A stretch of 39,088 bases of DNA, taken from assembly GCA_026415715.1 (NCBI GenBank), contig JAOAGO010000004.1, forward strand, positions 60,929 to 100,016. The letters are read 5' to 3'. Under the pieces are notes generated by a model that ran no database searches, was not told the origin of the DNA, and saw nothing but the letters and a program-made list of their open reading frames with translations. Each line of letters opens with the position of its first letter. Position 1 is the first letter of the stretch. Origin of the DNA: Chitinophagaceae bacterium. GTDB taxonomy: Bacteria; Bacteroidota; Bacteroidia; Chitinophagales; Chitinophagaceae. Shown here in pieces: positions 1 to 8,217 of this stretch. The translations under genes and the position numbers were made by a program.

Positions 1-74
1 AACAGCTTTTATTAATTTTTTATTAACTCTTTGTAAATCAGAGCGCCAATTTAAATTTCAAAGTCTTTTCATAA

Positions 75-82
75 TAGGTTTG
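75..82 (+). promoter_or_regulatory. Bacteroidota -7 box of the response regulator gene
   Basis: TAGGTTTG matches the Bacteroidota -7 consensus TAnnTTTG exactly. Transcription would begin near 89-90, which leaves a leader of about 11 bases before the ATG at 101. No clear -33 TTTG lies at the usual distance. The box overlaps the TTG at 80, so that TTG cannot be the start if this promoter is used. Confidence 0.55.
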
Positions 83-100
83 CAAAAAAATTTTATAACA

Positions 101-778
101 ATGGAGTTTAAAAATCGTAAAATCCTGATAGCGGATGACGAGCCTGATATTCTGGAAATACTGAAATACAATCTGACTAATGAAGGCTATCAGGTTATTA
201 CGGCCCAGGACGGAGACGAAGCCTTTGAAAAAGCCCGGCGTAACCAGCCTGATTTAATCATTCTGGATATCATGATGCCTAAGAAAAACGGGGTGGAAGT
301 GTGCCAGATGCTCAGATCTCAGCCGGGATTTAAAGAAACCTTGATTATCTTTCTGACTGCACTCAGCGACGACAGCACTCAAATTAAAGGCCTTGAAACA
401 GGCGCCGACGATTATATCAGCAAACCGGTAAGTCCGAAAGTATTGTTAAGTAAAGTCAATGCCTTGTTTCGGCGGTTTAATAAACCCGAGGCCAAAACCT
501 TACATTTTGAACACCTAACGATTGATCCGGAGCGCTTTATTGTAAAAGCCGGAGAGCAGGAAGTAGTACTTGCCAAAAAGGAATTTGAACTACTTTATCT
601 TCTGGCACAAAAGCCCGGCCGGGTCTTCCTTCGGAATGAAATTCTGAATCAGGTATGGGGCAACGAAGTTATTGTTGGCGACCGTACCATTGACGTTCAC
701 ATTCGGAAAATCAGACAAAAACTGGGAATTGACTGTATCACCACCGTAAAAGGGGTAGGTTATAAATTTGATGTATAA
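101..778 (+). CDS. OmpR/PhoB-family response regulator
   Basis: This is a two-component response regulator that should bind DNA when phosphorylated. The receiver domain fills residues 1-120: acidic pair in ILIADDEPDI, phospho-acceptor Asp56 in LIILDIMMP, Thr86 in FLTALS and Lys108 in YISKPV. A winged-helix output domain of the OmpR type follows (about 130-225), with the typical ending GDRTIDVHIRKIRQKLG and VKGVGYKF. The ATG at 101 is chosen; an in-frame TTG at 80 lies inside the -7 box. The histidine kinase starts 54 bases downstream, so the two form a cognate pair. The overall shape resembles PhoB/PhoR, but no phosphate-transport gene is nearby, so the signal is unknown. Confidence 0.93.
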   Translation: MEFKNRKILIADDEPDILEILKYNLTNEGYQVITAQDGDEAFEKARRNQPDLIILDIMMPKKNGVEVCQMLRSQPGFKETLIIFLTALSDDSTQIKGLETGADDYISKPVSPKVLLSKVNALFRRFNKPEAKTLHFEHLTIDPERFIVKAGEQEVVLAKKEFELLYLLAQKPGRVFLRNEILNQVWGNEVIVGDRTIDVHIRKIRQKLGIDCITTVKGVGYKFDV

Positions 779-832
779 TACATTTCAAAAAAAGATAAGG
801 TTTTGAACAAAGTCTCTTTGTAGTTTAGCAGT

Positions 833-1879
833 ATGTTTTTTTCCAAAAGCCCTACTCCGAGACAACTTGCGGCAATAACTGCCTTTTTGTTATCTCTACC
901 CGCCCCTGTTATCATCTATCATTACGAAAACAAATGGATTTGGGCCATTGTTTCGTTTGTACTTTTTTTTTCCTCAGCGTATTTTTTAATTCTTTTTGTT
1001 CTGGAACATTTTATTTACCGTAAAATAAAACTCATTTATAAATTTATTCATAAAACCAAAGCCACTAAAAAAGAAGAAATTTATTACCGATATGTACTTC
1101 CGCTGAAAAGCATTGACGAAGTTCGTCAGGATGTAGAAAACTGGGCGGCAGAAAATGAAAAAGAGCTGGAGCTGCTTCGGCAGAATGAGCAATTTCGCAG
1201 AGAATTTCTGCAAAATCTCTCACATGAATTTAAAACACCGGTATTTGCCATTCAAGGTTATATTGATACACTCCTGAACGGGGCAATGGAAGAACCGGTA
1301 ATCAATAAAAAATTTCTTGAAAAAACCGCAAAAAATGTTAAGCGACTTACCCATTTACTGAATGACCTGGACGAAATTTCTCGGTTGGAACGTGGCGAAC
1401 TTCAGCTTCATAAAGAAAACTTTGTCATCCAGGATTTGGTCAAAGAAGTTTTCGAAAATTTTTCCACCGAAGCTGAGGCCATGCATATTTCCTGCGGAAT
1501 TAAAAAAGGATGCGAGATGCCCCTGATTGTATTTGCCGACAAAGAAAAAATCAGGCAGGTACTGAATAACCTGATAGAAAATTCCATAAAATACGGTAAA
1601 TATGGTGGTAATATTACCGCCAGCATGTATAAAATGGATGGTAAACGGATTCTGGTTGAAATAACGGATGACGGCATAGGCATCAGGGAAAAAGATATAC
1701 CCAGAATATTTGAAAGATTTTACCGGACAGAATCCGGACGTAATGTAAATGTGAGCGGAAGCGGTCTGGGATTGGCTATTTGTAAACATATTATTGAAGC
1801 TCACGGACAAACCGTTCATGTCAGAAGCAAGGAGGGTATCGGTACAACCGTCGGATTTACCCTTGAGGTAAAATCGTAA
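833..1879 (+). CDS. Membrane sensor histidine kinase
   Basis: This is the likely partner of the upstream response regulator. Two membrane helices (about residues 12-30 and 35-60) are separated by only a few residues, so there is almost no periplasmic sensor. A charged linker (60-120) leads to the HisKA dimerisation helix with the phosphorylated His131 in NLSHEFKTPVFAIQGY. The catalytic domain carries the N box (NNLIENSIKYG), G1 box (DDGIGI), F box (FERFYR) and G2 box (GSGLGLAICKHI). At 348 aa it has no PAS or HAMP domain that can be recognised by eye. The design suggests sensing within or at the membrane, or through a partner protein, as for PhoR-like kinases. The ligand cannot be told. Confidence 0.92.
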   Translation: MFFSKSPTPRQLAAITAFLLSLPAPVIIYHYENKWIWAIVSFVLFFSSAYFLILFVLEHFIYRKIKLIYKFIHKTKATKKEEIYYRYVLPLKSIDEVRQDVENWAAENEKELELLRQNEQFRREFLQNLSHEFKTPVFAIQGYIDTLLNGAMEEPVINKKFLEKTAKNVKRLTHLLNDLDEISRLERGELQLHKENFVIQDLVKEVFENFSTEAEAMHISCGIKKGCEMPLIVFADKEKIRQVLNNLIENSIKYGKYGGNITASMYKMDGKRILVEITDDGIGIREKDIPRIFERFYRTESGRNVNVSGSGLGLAICKHIIEAHGQTVHVRSKEGIGTTVGFTLEVKS

Positions 1880-1905
1880 TGTTGAAAAAATTTTTTTTCT
1901 TTTTT

Positions 1906-1935
1906 TTTGATAATATCGAAGACGCATTACATTTG
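1906..1935 (+). promoter_or_regulatory. Promoter of carB (-33 TTTG, -7 TACATTTG)
   Basis: TTTG at 1906-1909 is followed after 18 bases by TACATTTG at 1928-1935, an exact -7 box with near-standard spacing. Transcription should start around 1942, giving a leader of roughly 58 bases that holds the hairpin at 1972-1989. carB is therefore probably transcribed apart from the kinase gene. Confidence 0.6.
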
Positions 1936-1971
1936 CATTCCGACATAATAAATCAATTTATTACTCACCCT

Positions 1972-1989
1972 GCAGGTATCCTTACCTGC
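1972..1989 (+). promoter_or_regulatory. Hairpin in the carB leader
   Basis: GCAGGTA (1972-1978) and TACCTGC (1983-1989) form a perfect 7-bp stem with a 4-base TCCT loop. The stem ends 10 bases before the carB ATG at 2000, where a ribosome would bind. No T tract follows, so it is not a terminator. It could tune translation initiation or be a protein-binding site; the sequence alone cannot say which. Confidence 0.5.
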
Positions 1990-1999
1990 TAAAAAAAAA

Positions 2000-4882
2000 A
2001 TGCCCAGAGACAACTCCATTCAAACCGTTCTGATCATTGGTTCAGGTCCTATTATTATCGGTCAGGCATGTGAGTTTGATTATTCCGGAAGTCAGGCGGC
2101 CCGAAGTTTGAAAGAAGAAGGAATAAAAGTGATTCTGATTAACAGCAATCCGGCAACCATCATGACGGATCCGATGATGGCCGATAAAGTGTACCTTCTT
2201 CCCCTTACGGTAGAAAGCCTGGAAAAAATTTTACAGGAAAATCAGATAGATGCCGTTTTGCCAACCATGGGTGGGCAAACGGCGCTGAATTTGGCTAAAG
2301 AAGCCGACGAAGTGGGCCTGTGGAAGCAATATAACGTTCGGCTGATCGGTGTTGATATCAAAGCCATTGAAAAAGCAGAAGACAGAGAACAGTTCAGGCA
2401 GTGGATGATTGAACTGGGTGTGCCTGTGGCTAAGGCCAGAATCGCCAACTCGTTTCTGGAAGGAAAAGAATATGCTCAGGAAATCGGGTTTCCGCTGGTA
2501 TTACGCCCTTCATTTACCCTGGGAGGAACCGGCGGCGGTCTGGTATTTTCCAGGGAAGAACTGGACGAAGCATTAAACAGAGCCCTCACTACCAGCCCGA
2601 TACACGAAGTACTGGTAGAAAAAGCCGTACTCGGCTGGAAGGAGTTTGAGCTGGAACTGCTCCGCGACTCGGCCGATAATGTTTGCATCATCTGTACGGT
2701 GGAAAACTTAGACCCTATGGGTGTGCATACGGGCGATTCCATTACCGTAGCACCCGCCATGACACTAAGCGATACGGCAATGCAGCTGATGAGGAATACG
2801 GCTATTAAGATGATGAGAAATCTGGGCAATTTTGCAGGAGGTTGTAATGTTCAGTTTGCCCTGAATCCGGAAACCGAAGAAATCATCGCCATAGAAATCA
2901 ATCCTAGGGTTAGCCGCTCTTCAGCCCTGGCTTCAAAGGCAACCGGTTATCCGATAGCCAAAATTGCCGCTAAATTAGCCATCGGATATCGCTTAGACGA
3001 ACTTCAGAATCAAATTACAAAAACCACCTCTGCCTATTTTGAGCCGGCCCTTGACTACGTAATTGTAAAAATTCCGCGTTGGAATTTTGAAAAATTCAAA
3101 GGAGCTAATGATACACTGGGCTTTCAGATGAAAAGTGTGGGCGAAGCCATGGGAATTGGCCGTTGTTTTAATGAAGCCATACAAAAAGCCTGTCAAAGCC
3201 TGGAAAACAATGCCGTGGGACTGGGTTATTACGGAAAAAGTTTAATGCATGCCGAAGAACTTCTGGAATATATCAAAACACCGAAATGGGATCGCATTTT
3301 CCGCATAAAAGATGCGTTGATGTGCGGAATATCCGTCGGTACCATATCAAAGGCCACACATGGTATTGACCGTTGGTTTCTGAATGAAATAAAAAAATTG
3401 TGTGATATAGAAAAACAACTGGCTCTGTACAGTATTGATGATTTACCCATAGAGCTTTTACGGGAGGCAAAAATTCAGGGTTTCAGCGACGAACAAATCA
3501 GCCGCATCATAAAGCACGGAACTGAAGAGGAAGTGTACAACAAGCGGAAAGCAGCCGGTATCCGCCGGATATATAAAATGGTAGATACCTGTAGTGCCGA
3601 ATTTGAAGCAAAAACACCTTACTTCTACTCCACTTTTGAATCACCGCTTGAGTTCACTGCGAATGGTGCCGTAATTGAAAAAAGCGGCGATGAATCAAAA
3701 GCATTTACAGATATTAAAGGAAATACCGGAAAGCGAAAAGTTATTGTGCTGGGAAGCGGCCCTAACCGTATCGGGCAGGGTATAGAGTTTGATTATTGCT
3801 GCGTACACGGACTTCTGGCCTTAAAAGAATGCGGTTATGAAGCCATCATGATAAACTGTAATCCGGAAACGGTATCTACCGATTTTGACATGGCCGACAA
3901 ATTATACTTTGAACCGGTGTTTTGGGAACATTTATGGGAAATAATTGAACATGAACAACCCTATGGAGTAATTGTACAGTTGGGCGGACAAACAGCATTG
4001 AAACTGGCGCAAAAATTGCATAAAAAAGGAGTAAATATTATAGGAACTAGTTTTGAAAGCCTGGATATAGCAGAAGACCGGGGCCGATTCAGTGACCTGC
4101 TGAAAGAACTCCAGATTCCCTATCCGAATTACGGTACGGCCTTTACGGTAGATGAAGCCATTGAAGTAGCGCACAAGGTCGGTTATCCCGTGCTGGTAAG
4201 GCCCTCGTATGTTTTAGGAGGCCAGCGCATGAAAATTGTAATCAACGACGAAGAACTGGAAAAAGCCGTAGTCAGTCTTTTAAAACATCTTCCGGGGAAC
4301 AAAATACTGATTGACCAGTTTATAGACCGTTGTCAGGAAGCTGAAATTGATGCCATATGCGACGGTGAAAAATTTCATGTAATGGGAATCATGGAACATA
4401 TAGAACCTGCCGGAATTCACAGCGGAGACAGTCATGCCGTACTGCCGCCGTTTAATCTGACGCCGATGGAAATTCAGGATATGGTAGATTATGCCAAAAA
4501 GATTGCACTCGCCCTGAAAGTAAAAGGTTTAATCAATATTCAGTTTGTTATAAAAGACGGAAAAGTATATGTAATTGAAGCCAACCCCAGGGCTTCCCGA
4601 ACCACGCCGTTCATTGCCAAAGCATATAATATTCCCTATCTGAATTATGCCACCAAGGTGATGCTGGGCGAAATGAAAGTAAGTGATATCCCCAACAACA
4701 AACATCTGGAAGGCTACGCCATTAAAGAGCCGGTATTCAGCTTCAACAAATTTCCGGGGGTAAAAAAAGAATTAGGCCCTGAAATGAAATCCACAGGTGA
4801 AGCCATTCGTTTTATCAAAAATCTTCGTGATCCTTACTTCCGTCAGTTATACAGAGATCGCAGCATGTATCTAAGTAAATAA
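2000..4882 (+). CDS. carB: Carbamoyl-phosphate synthase large subunit, lacking the regulatory domain
   Basis: CarB uses two ATP, bicarbonate and ammonia delivered by CarA to make carbamoyl phosphate for pyrimidine and arginine synthesis. Both duplicated synthetase halves are visible. The first begins [20 protein letters not shown] (residues about 10-30) with [10 protein letters not shown]. The second begins [20 protein letters not shown] near residue 580 with [18 protein letters not shown]-grasp features such as the glycine-rich LGGTGGG and LGGQRMK and the [10 protein letters not shown] and [10 protein letters not shown] stretches are intact. The protein stops at 960 aa, just after the second ATP-grasp/connection region. 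The C-terminal MGS-like domain of about 110-130 aa that binds UMP and ornithine in E. coli (1073 aa) is absent. Shorter CarB proteins of this kind are, from memory, usual in Bacteroidota. carA is not in the window. Confidence 0.96.
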   Translation: MPRDNSIQTVLIIGSGPIIIGQACEFDYSGSQAARSLKEEGIKVILINSNPATIMTDPMMADKVYLLPLTVESLEKILQENQIDAVLPTMGGQTALNLAKEADEVGLWKQYNVRLIGVDIKAIEKAEDREQFRQWMIELGVPVAKARIANSFLEGKEYAQEIGFPLVLRPSFTLGGTGGGLVFSREELDEALNRALTTSPIHEVLVEKAVLGWKEFELELLRDSADNVCIICTVENLDPMGVHTGDSITVAPAMTLSDTAMQLMRNTAIKMMRNLGNFAGGCNVQFALNPETEEIIAIEINPRVSRSSALASKATGYPIAKIAAKLAIGYRLDELQNQITKTTSAYFEPALDYVIVKIPRWNFEKFKGANDTLGFQMKSVGEAMGIGRCFNEAIQKACQSLENNAVGLGYYGKSLMHAEELLEYIKTPKWDRIFRIKDALMCGISVGTISKATHGIDRWFLNEIKKLCDIEKQLALYSIDDLPIELLREAKIQGFSDEQISRIIKHGTEEEVYNKRKAAGIRRIYKMVDTCSAEFEAKTPYFYSTFESPLEFTANGAVIEKSGDESKAFTDIKGNTGKRKVIVLGSGPNRIGQGIEFDYCCVHGLLALKECGYEAIMINCNPETVSTDFDMADKLYFEPVFWEHLWEIIEHEQPYGVIVQLGGQTALKLAQKLHKKGVNIIGTSFESLDIAEDRGRFSDLLKELQIPYPNYGTAFTVDEAIEVAHKVGYPVLVRPSYVLGGQRMKIVINDEELEKAVVSLLKHLPGNKILIDQFIDRCQEAEIDAICDGEKFHVMGIMEHIEPAGIHSGDSHAVLPPFNLTPMEIQDMVDYAKKIALALKVKGLINIQFVIKDGKVYVIEANPRASRTTPFIAKAYNIPYLNYATKVMLGEMKVSDIPNNKHLEGYAIKEPVFSFNKFPGVKKELGPEMKSTGEAIRFIKNLRDPYFRQLYRDRSMYLSK

Positions 4883-4887
4883 AAGAA

Positions 4888-4913
4888 CCTGTTGTCGCTC
4901 GATAGACAACAGG
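4888..4913 (+). terminator. Hairpin downstream of carB
   Basis: CCTGTTGTC (4888-4896) pairs perfectly with GACAACAGG (4905-4913) around an 8-base loop, starting 5 bases after the carB stop. There is no T tract after it, so it may be a 3'-end protecting hairpin or a weak terminator rather than a classical intrinsic one. Confidence 0.6.
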
Positions 4914-5067
4914 CATAGCTTAAGGTTAATGGCGTTTGGTTACAGAAAGCTGATTACATGAAAGAGGCTATACTTTAAATGCTGTTGTAAAGTTAGCCGG
5001 TACTCTTGGCGCTGAATAAATTTATTTTGATGAAAATTTGAATTATTAAAAAGCTTATTTCCTCGTA

Positions 5068-5111
5068 TTTAAGATAAATTATAATTGAGAATCAATATTT
5101 TAAGATAAATT
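5068..5111. repeat. 13-bp direct repeat pair upstream of the 515-aa gene
   Basis: TTTAAGATAAATT occurs at 5068-5080 and again at 5099-5111, 31 bases apart, about three helical turns. Both copies lie just upstream of a TATTTTTG -7 box (5122-5129). The arrangement fits a pair of sites bound by one regulator on one face of the DNA, but AT-rich spacers can repeat by chance. The rest of the 305-base gap 4883-5187 holds the carB hairpin and AT-rich sequence with no gene seen. Confidence 0.4.
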
Positions 5112-5121
5112 TTTTTTGTTA

Positions 5122-5129
5122 TATTTTTG
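5122..5129 (+). promoter_or_regulatory. -7 box of the 515-aa gene
   Basis: TATTTTTG matches TAnnTTTG exactly. A start near 5136 would leave about 52 bases before the ATG at 5188. A -33 element is not evident in this T-rich stretch. Confidence 0.45.
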
Positions 5130-5187
5130 AACTATCTTTTCAGTTAAAATGAATCCCGGGTTCCTGAAATTTTTATAACAGGTAGTT

Positions 5188-6735
5188 ATGAAACCCGCTT
5201 CTGATTTACTGTGGCGGCTTATCCGAAATATGAATAAAAGCGAAAAGCTTTTTTTCATGAGGAATTTCGTTGCTTGCCGAAAGCCGGGAAGTCAATTATA
5301 TATCCGGCTGTTTAAAGCCATATCCCGGCAAAAAAAATATGATGAATCAGCCATACTTAAAAAATTCTGCCCCTCTTTAAATAAAAAAAATATTTCGTTT
5401 CAGAAAAATTACCTGTTAAAGCAAATCACTGAGGCGCTTTCGCTTTATGACAGGCAAAACGAAAACAACGAAAAAATTTATCAACAGGTACAGTTGATCC
5501 GGATTTTAAGAAAAAAAGGGTTAATACAAGAAGCGAATGAAATCTGGAAAAAAGCCATTGCAGATGCAAGGCGTACCGAGTCTTTTGCCATGCTGAATTT
5601 ACTGAAAACAGAATTTGAGAAAATTTTGCTGCTCAGCGACCCCTTTCTTAAACTCGATGAGCTTTATTCCATGTTTCATCAAAATTTGCTTTCGTATAAT
5701 GATTATGCCGAATTATTTACCCTACGTGATATTTATACCGAAGCGGTATTTCTTCGTCGAAGGTCGCACTATGTTGAAGATGAGCTTATTCGCAACAGAA
5801 TTGAACAACTGCTGCAAAAACTGGATACCTTTGATGCACCCGGCAAACAAAATATTTTCTGGTACTCACATTATTACCATGTCGGCAAAGCGCTATTGTT
5901 ATACCTCAGCGGAAAAAATCCCGAAGCCCTCGACTTATTAAAAAAACAATTTGAAATATGGACGAAGAACAGCCATTATATTTCCACGCATGGAGAATTT
6001 CTTATTGAACTGCTTTACATGATTAATTATGCAGGTATTGCAGAAGGTGACTTTGATTATGTGGTGTCTGCCTTTCAACACCCCGTTTGCAGTAAACTCA
6101 TCAACATACATCAGGTAGCCAACTTTGAAGCCATCAAATACCTGGCGCTGAATAAAATTTATAATAAAACAGGGCGTTACGAGGAAGTAAAAACGCTGGT
6201 TGCCTCACTGAAAAAAAATTACCAAAACTGGCAGCCTTTTCTGAACAAGGACCTGAATATGACGGTATGCCTTTCCTTGGGTATTGCACTTTTTGTTTTG
6301 GATGATTTTAATGAAGCCTTCTATTACATCAAAAAAGGAATTAACGAATTCAGAGAAGGCATACGCCGGGAGCATGAAGCCATCGGGCATTTGCTGTTAA
6401 TGCTGGTAGCCTATTGCATGAAACAACCTAAATTGTTTGAATCAGAATACCGGTCTGCTGAAACGTATTTCAGGCGACAAAAGAAAAGTCATCCGTTTGA
6501 ATCGGCATTGGCTAAATGCCTTCATAAAACTTTTTACATGTCGGACTGGAAGAGCAAGGCCGCCGAATACAAAAAAACACTGGAATTGTTTGATCGGTAT
6601 AAAGACGACCTCGTCCAGCAACGAACTTTTCAGATATTCAATTATTACGGTTGGCTTCAGAGTCAAATCAAAAGAATCAATTACAGAGAATATGTAAAGC
6701 AGAATCTTAAATCCAAAACTTTACTTCAGGTGTAA
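5188..6735 (+). CDS. Uncharacterised all-helical protein, TPR-like
   Basis: No specific function can be recognised. The 515-aa product has no signal peptide or membrane segment and is rich in Lys, Leu, Tyr and aromatic residues arranged in amphipathic helices, in the manner of tetratricopeptide-type repeats. Helix pairs such as KALLLYLSGKNPEALDLLKK (about 230-250) and the stretch around residue 370, SLGIALFVLDDFNEAFYYIK, look like TPR units. The opening (LLWRLIRNMNKSEKLFFMRN) resembles a set of Bacteroidota hypothetical proteins that share a start of the form 'sdLl..Lik.msKsEKr.F', recalled from memory. It is probably a cytoplasmic scaffold or interaction protein. It is flanked by carB and a fucosidase gene, each with separate upstream signals, so the context does not suggest a role. 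Confidence 0.8.
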   Translation: MKPASDLLWRLIRNMNKSEKLFFMRNFVACRKPGSQLYIRLFKAISRQKKYDESAILKKFCPSLNKKNISFQKNYLLKQITEALSLYDRQNENNEKIYQQVQLIRILRKKGLIQEANEIWKKAIADARRTESFAMLNLLKTEFEKILLLSDPFLKLDELYSMFHQNLLSYNDYAELFTLRDIYTEAVFLRRRSHYVEDELIRNRIEQLLQKLDTFDAPGKQNIFWYSHYYHVGKALLLYLSGKNPEALDLLKKQFEIWTKNSHYISTHGEFLIELLYMINYAGIAEGDFDYVVSAFQHPVCSKLINIHQVANFEAIKYLALNKIYNKTGRYEEVKTLVASLKKNYQNWQPFLNKDLNMTVCLSLGIALFVLDDFNEAFYYIKKGINEFREGIRREHEAIGHLLLMLVAYCMKQPKLFESEYRSAETYFRRQKKSHPFESALAKCLHKTFYMSDWKSKAAEYKKTLELFDRYKDDLVQQRTFQIFNYYGWLQSQIKRINYREYVKQNLKSKTLLQV

Positions 6736-6763
6736 AATCATGTTTTATTAGTAAAATTCCAAC

Positions 6764-6796
6764 TACAATTTTAAATGCAATCATACAATTTTAAAT
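6764..6796. repeat. 13-bp direct repeat pair upstream of the fucosidase gene
   Basis: TACAATTTTAAAT occurs at 6764-6776 and 6784-6796, a 20-base period, about two turns of the helix. The pair lies 39-71 bases before the fucosidase ATG at 6835, where an activator or repressor would bind. No exact TAnnTTTG box is seen in this 99-base gap, which would fit a promoter that needs an activator. This is inference. Confidence 0.45.
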
Positions 6797-6834
6797 ATTG
6801 ATAAAAATTTTATTACACTATTAAATCAGGGGCC

Positions 6835-8148
6835 ATGATTCGTTTGTTCACTACTTCTCTTTTTGTTTTGTTCAGTTTTAGTGCTTTGAGTCAGCCCGAA
6901 AAAACCTATAAATTTCCGCTTCCGGACTATGTGCCGGCTGCTGAAAACCTGAAAGCCCGTGAGGAATTTCAAAACATGAAATACGGCCTTTTCATTCATT
7001 GGGGCATTTACAGCCTGCTGGGCGATGGCGAATGGGTCATGTTTACCCGAAAAATTCCGTTTGAAAACTATTCACGGCTGGCAGATTTTTTTTATCCCTT
7101 GCGATTTGATGCAAAAGAATGGGTACAACTGGCAAAAGAAGCCGGAATGAAATATATCACCATTACTTCCCGGCATCACGACGGATTCAGTATGTTTTAT
7201 ACTTCGGCTTCTTCCTACAATATTGTTCAGGCCACTCCGTTTGGCCGCGACATATTAAAAGAGCTTTCGGATGAATGCAAAAAACAAGGCATCAAACTGC
7301 ATGTGTATTATTCGCAGCTTGATTGGGCAAGGCCGGATTATGGCCTGGGCCAACGTATCGTGAACGGAGAGCCCGAAAAGGCAAACTGGAAAAGTTACAT
7401 TGAGTTTATGAAAACCCAGCTCACCGAACTGCTGACCCGCTATGACATACAGGCCATCTGGTTCGACGGGCACTGGGAGCGATATGAAGCGAACTGGCAT
7501 CTGGATGAAATTTATGCTTTAATCCACCGCCTGAAACCCGAATGCCTGGTGGGCAGCAACCATCATCTTGCACCTTTGCCCGGAGAGGATTTTCAAATGT
7601 TTGAAAGAGATTTACCGGGTTTCAACACGGCAGGTTTTAATACCACATCCGTCGGGGCATTACCTCTGGAAACCTGCGAAACCATGAATAACCACTGGGG
7701 ATTCCATATCAACGACCGACAATTTAAAAGCGCCAAACAAATAGTACATTATCTGGTAAATGCCGCCGGCCGCAATGCAAATTTGCTGTTGAATGTCGGT
7801 CCGATGCCTGACGGCAGAATTCAACCCGAGTGTCAGGATACGCTGAAACGCGTAGGCCAATGGCTGAAAAAATTCGGCCATACCATTTACAATACCCGTG
7901 GAAGTACCGTTGCGCCGGCTCATTGGGGTGTGGCCACGCAAAAAGGCAAATCACTCTACATACACGTATTGAATCCCCCCGCTGAAAAATTTATTTTTAT
8001 TACCGGCAACAAAGAAAAAATTAAAAGAGTAATTCAGGTGGATAACGGGAAACCTGTATTATTCAAACAATTGCCCGAGGGCATATTTCTGTATTTCGAA
8101 CAATGGAACCCCGATATGTGGGATACCATTTTTGAAATTCAGCTTTAA
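6835..8148 (+). CDS. Secreted GH29 alpha-L-fucosidase
   Basis: The 437-aa protein belongs to glycoside hydrolase family 29, which removes alpha-linked L-fucose from glycans with retention of configuration. A signal peptide (about residues 1-20, ending SALSQ) sends it to the periplasm or outside. Family motifs are clear: KYGLFIHWGIYSLLG near the N-terminus, TSRHHDGFSMF with the substrate-contacting His pair, and IWFDGHWE, whose Asp211 matches the catalytic nucleophile. The AGRNANLLLNVGPMPDGRIQ stretch ends the barrel, and a short beta domain closes the protein. The acid/base residue cannot be placed by eye. No SusC/SusD pair or sulfatase lies nearby, so this is a lone glycosidase and not part of a visible polysaccharide-utilisation locus. 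The ATG at 6835 directly gives the signal peptide. Confidence 0.93.
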   Translation: MIRLFTTSLFVLFSFSALSQPEKTYKFPLPDYVPAAENLKAREEFQNMKYGLFIHWGIYSLLGDGEWVMFTRKIPFENYSRLADFFYPLRFDAKEWVQLAKEAGMKYITITSRHHDGFSMFYTSASSYNIVQATPFGRDILKELSDECKKQGIKLHVYYSQLDWARPDYGLGQRIVNGEPEKANWKSYIEFMKTQLTELLTRYDIQAIWFDGHWERYEANWHLDEIYALIHRLKPECLVGSNHHLAPLPGEDFQMFERDLPGFNTAGFNTTSVGALPLETCETMNNHWGFHINDRQFKSAKQIVHYLVNAAGRNANLLLNVGPMPDGRIQPECQDTLKRVGQWLKKFGHTIYNTRGSTVAPAHWGVATQKGKSLYIHVLNPPAEKFIFITGNKEKIKRVIQVDNGKPVLFKQLPEGIFLYFEQWNPDMWDTIFEIQL

Positions 8149-8154
8149 ATTTCA
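8133..8154. terminator. Inverted repeat across the fucosidase stop codon
   Basis: TGAAATT (8133-8139) and AATTTCA (8148-8154) form a 7-bp stem around an 8-base loop that includes the stop codon. It sits at the convergent boundary with the minus-strand gene ending at 8218. A second small stem, CAAAC-TTGA-GTTTG, is at 8161-8174. Neither has a T tract, so termination here is tentative. Confidence 0.3.
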
Positions 8155-8217
8155 GGAATGCAAACTTGAGTTTGAAGTCATTTCAGATGAATGAGATTTT
8201 TGAAAGTGAGAAGATAA

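Noticed and set aside
807-821. ACAAAG-TCT-CTTTGT inverted repeat before the kinase gene
   Set aside because: It is short, with a 3-base loop and no T tract. It may be a weak operator, but there is nothing to support it beyond symmetry.
1881-1909. A-run/T-run after the kinase stop as a terminator
   Set aside because: The T tract overlaps the likely -33 region of carB and the A/T pairing is weak, so it is not called as a terminator.
1355-1927. 190-codon minus-strand open frame inside the histidine kinase gene
   Set aside because: It is a shadow of the kinase, whose H, N, G1, F and G2 boxes are intact on the plus strand.
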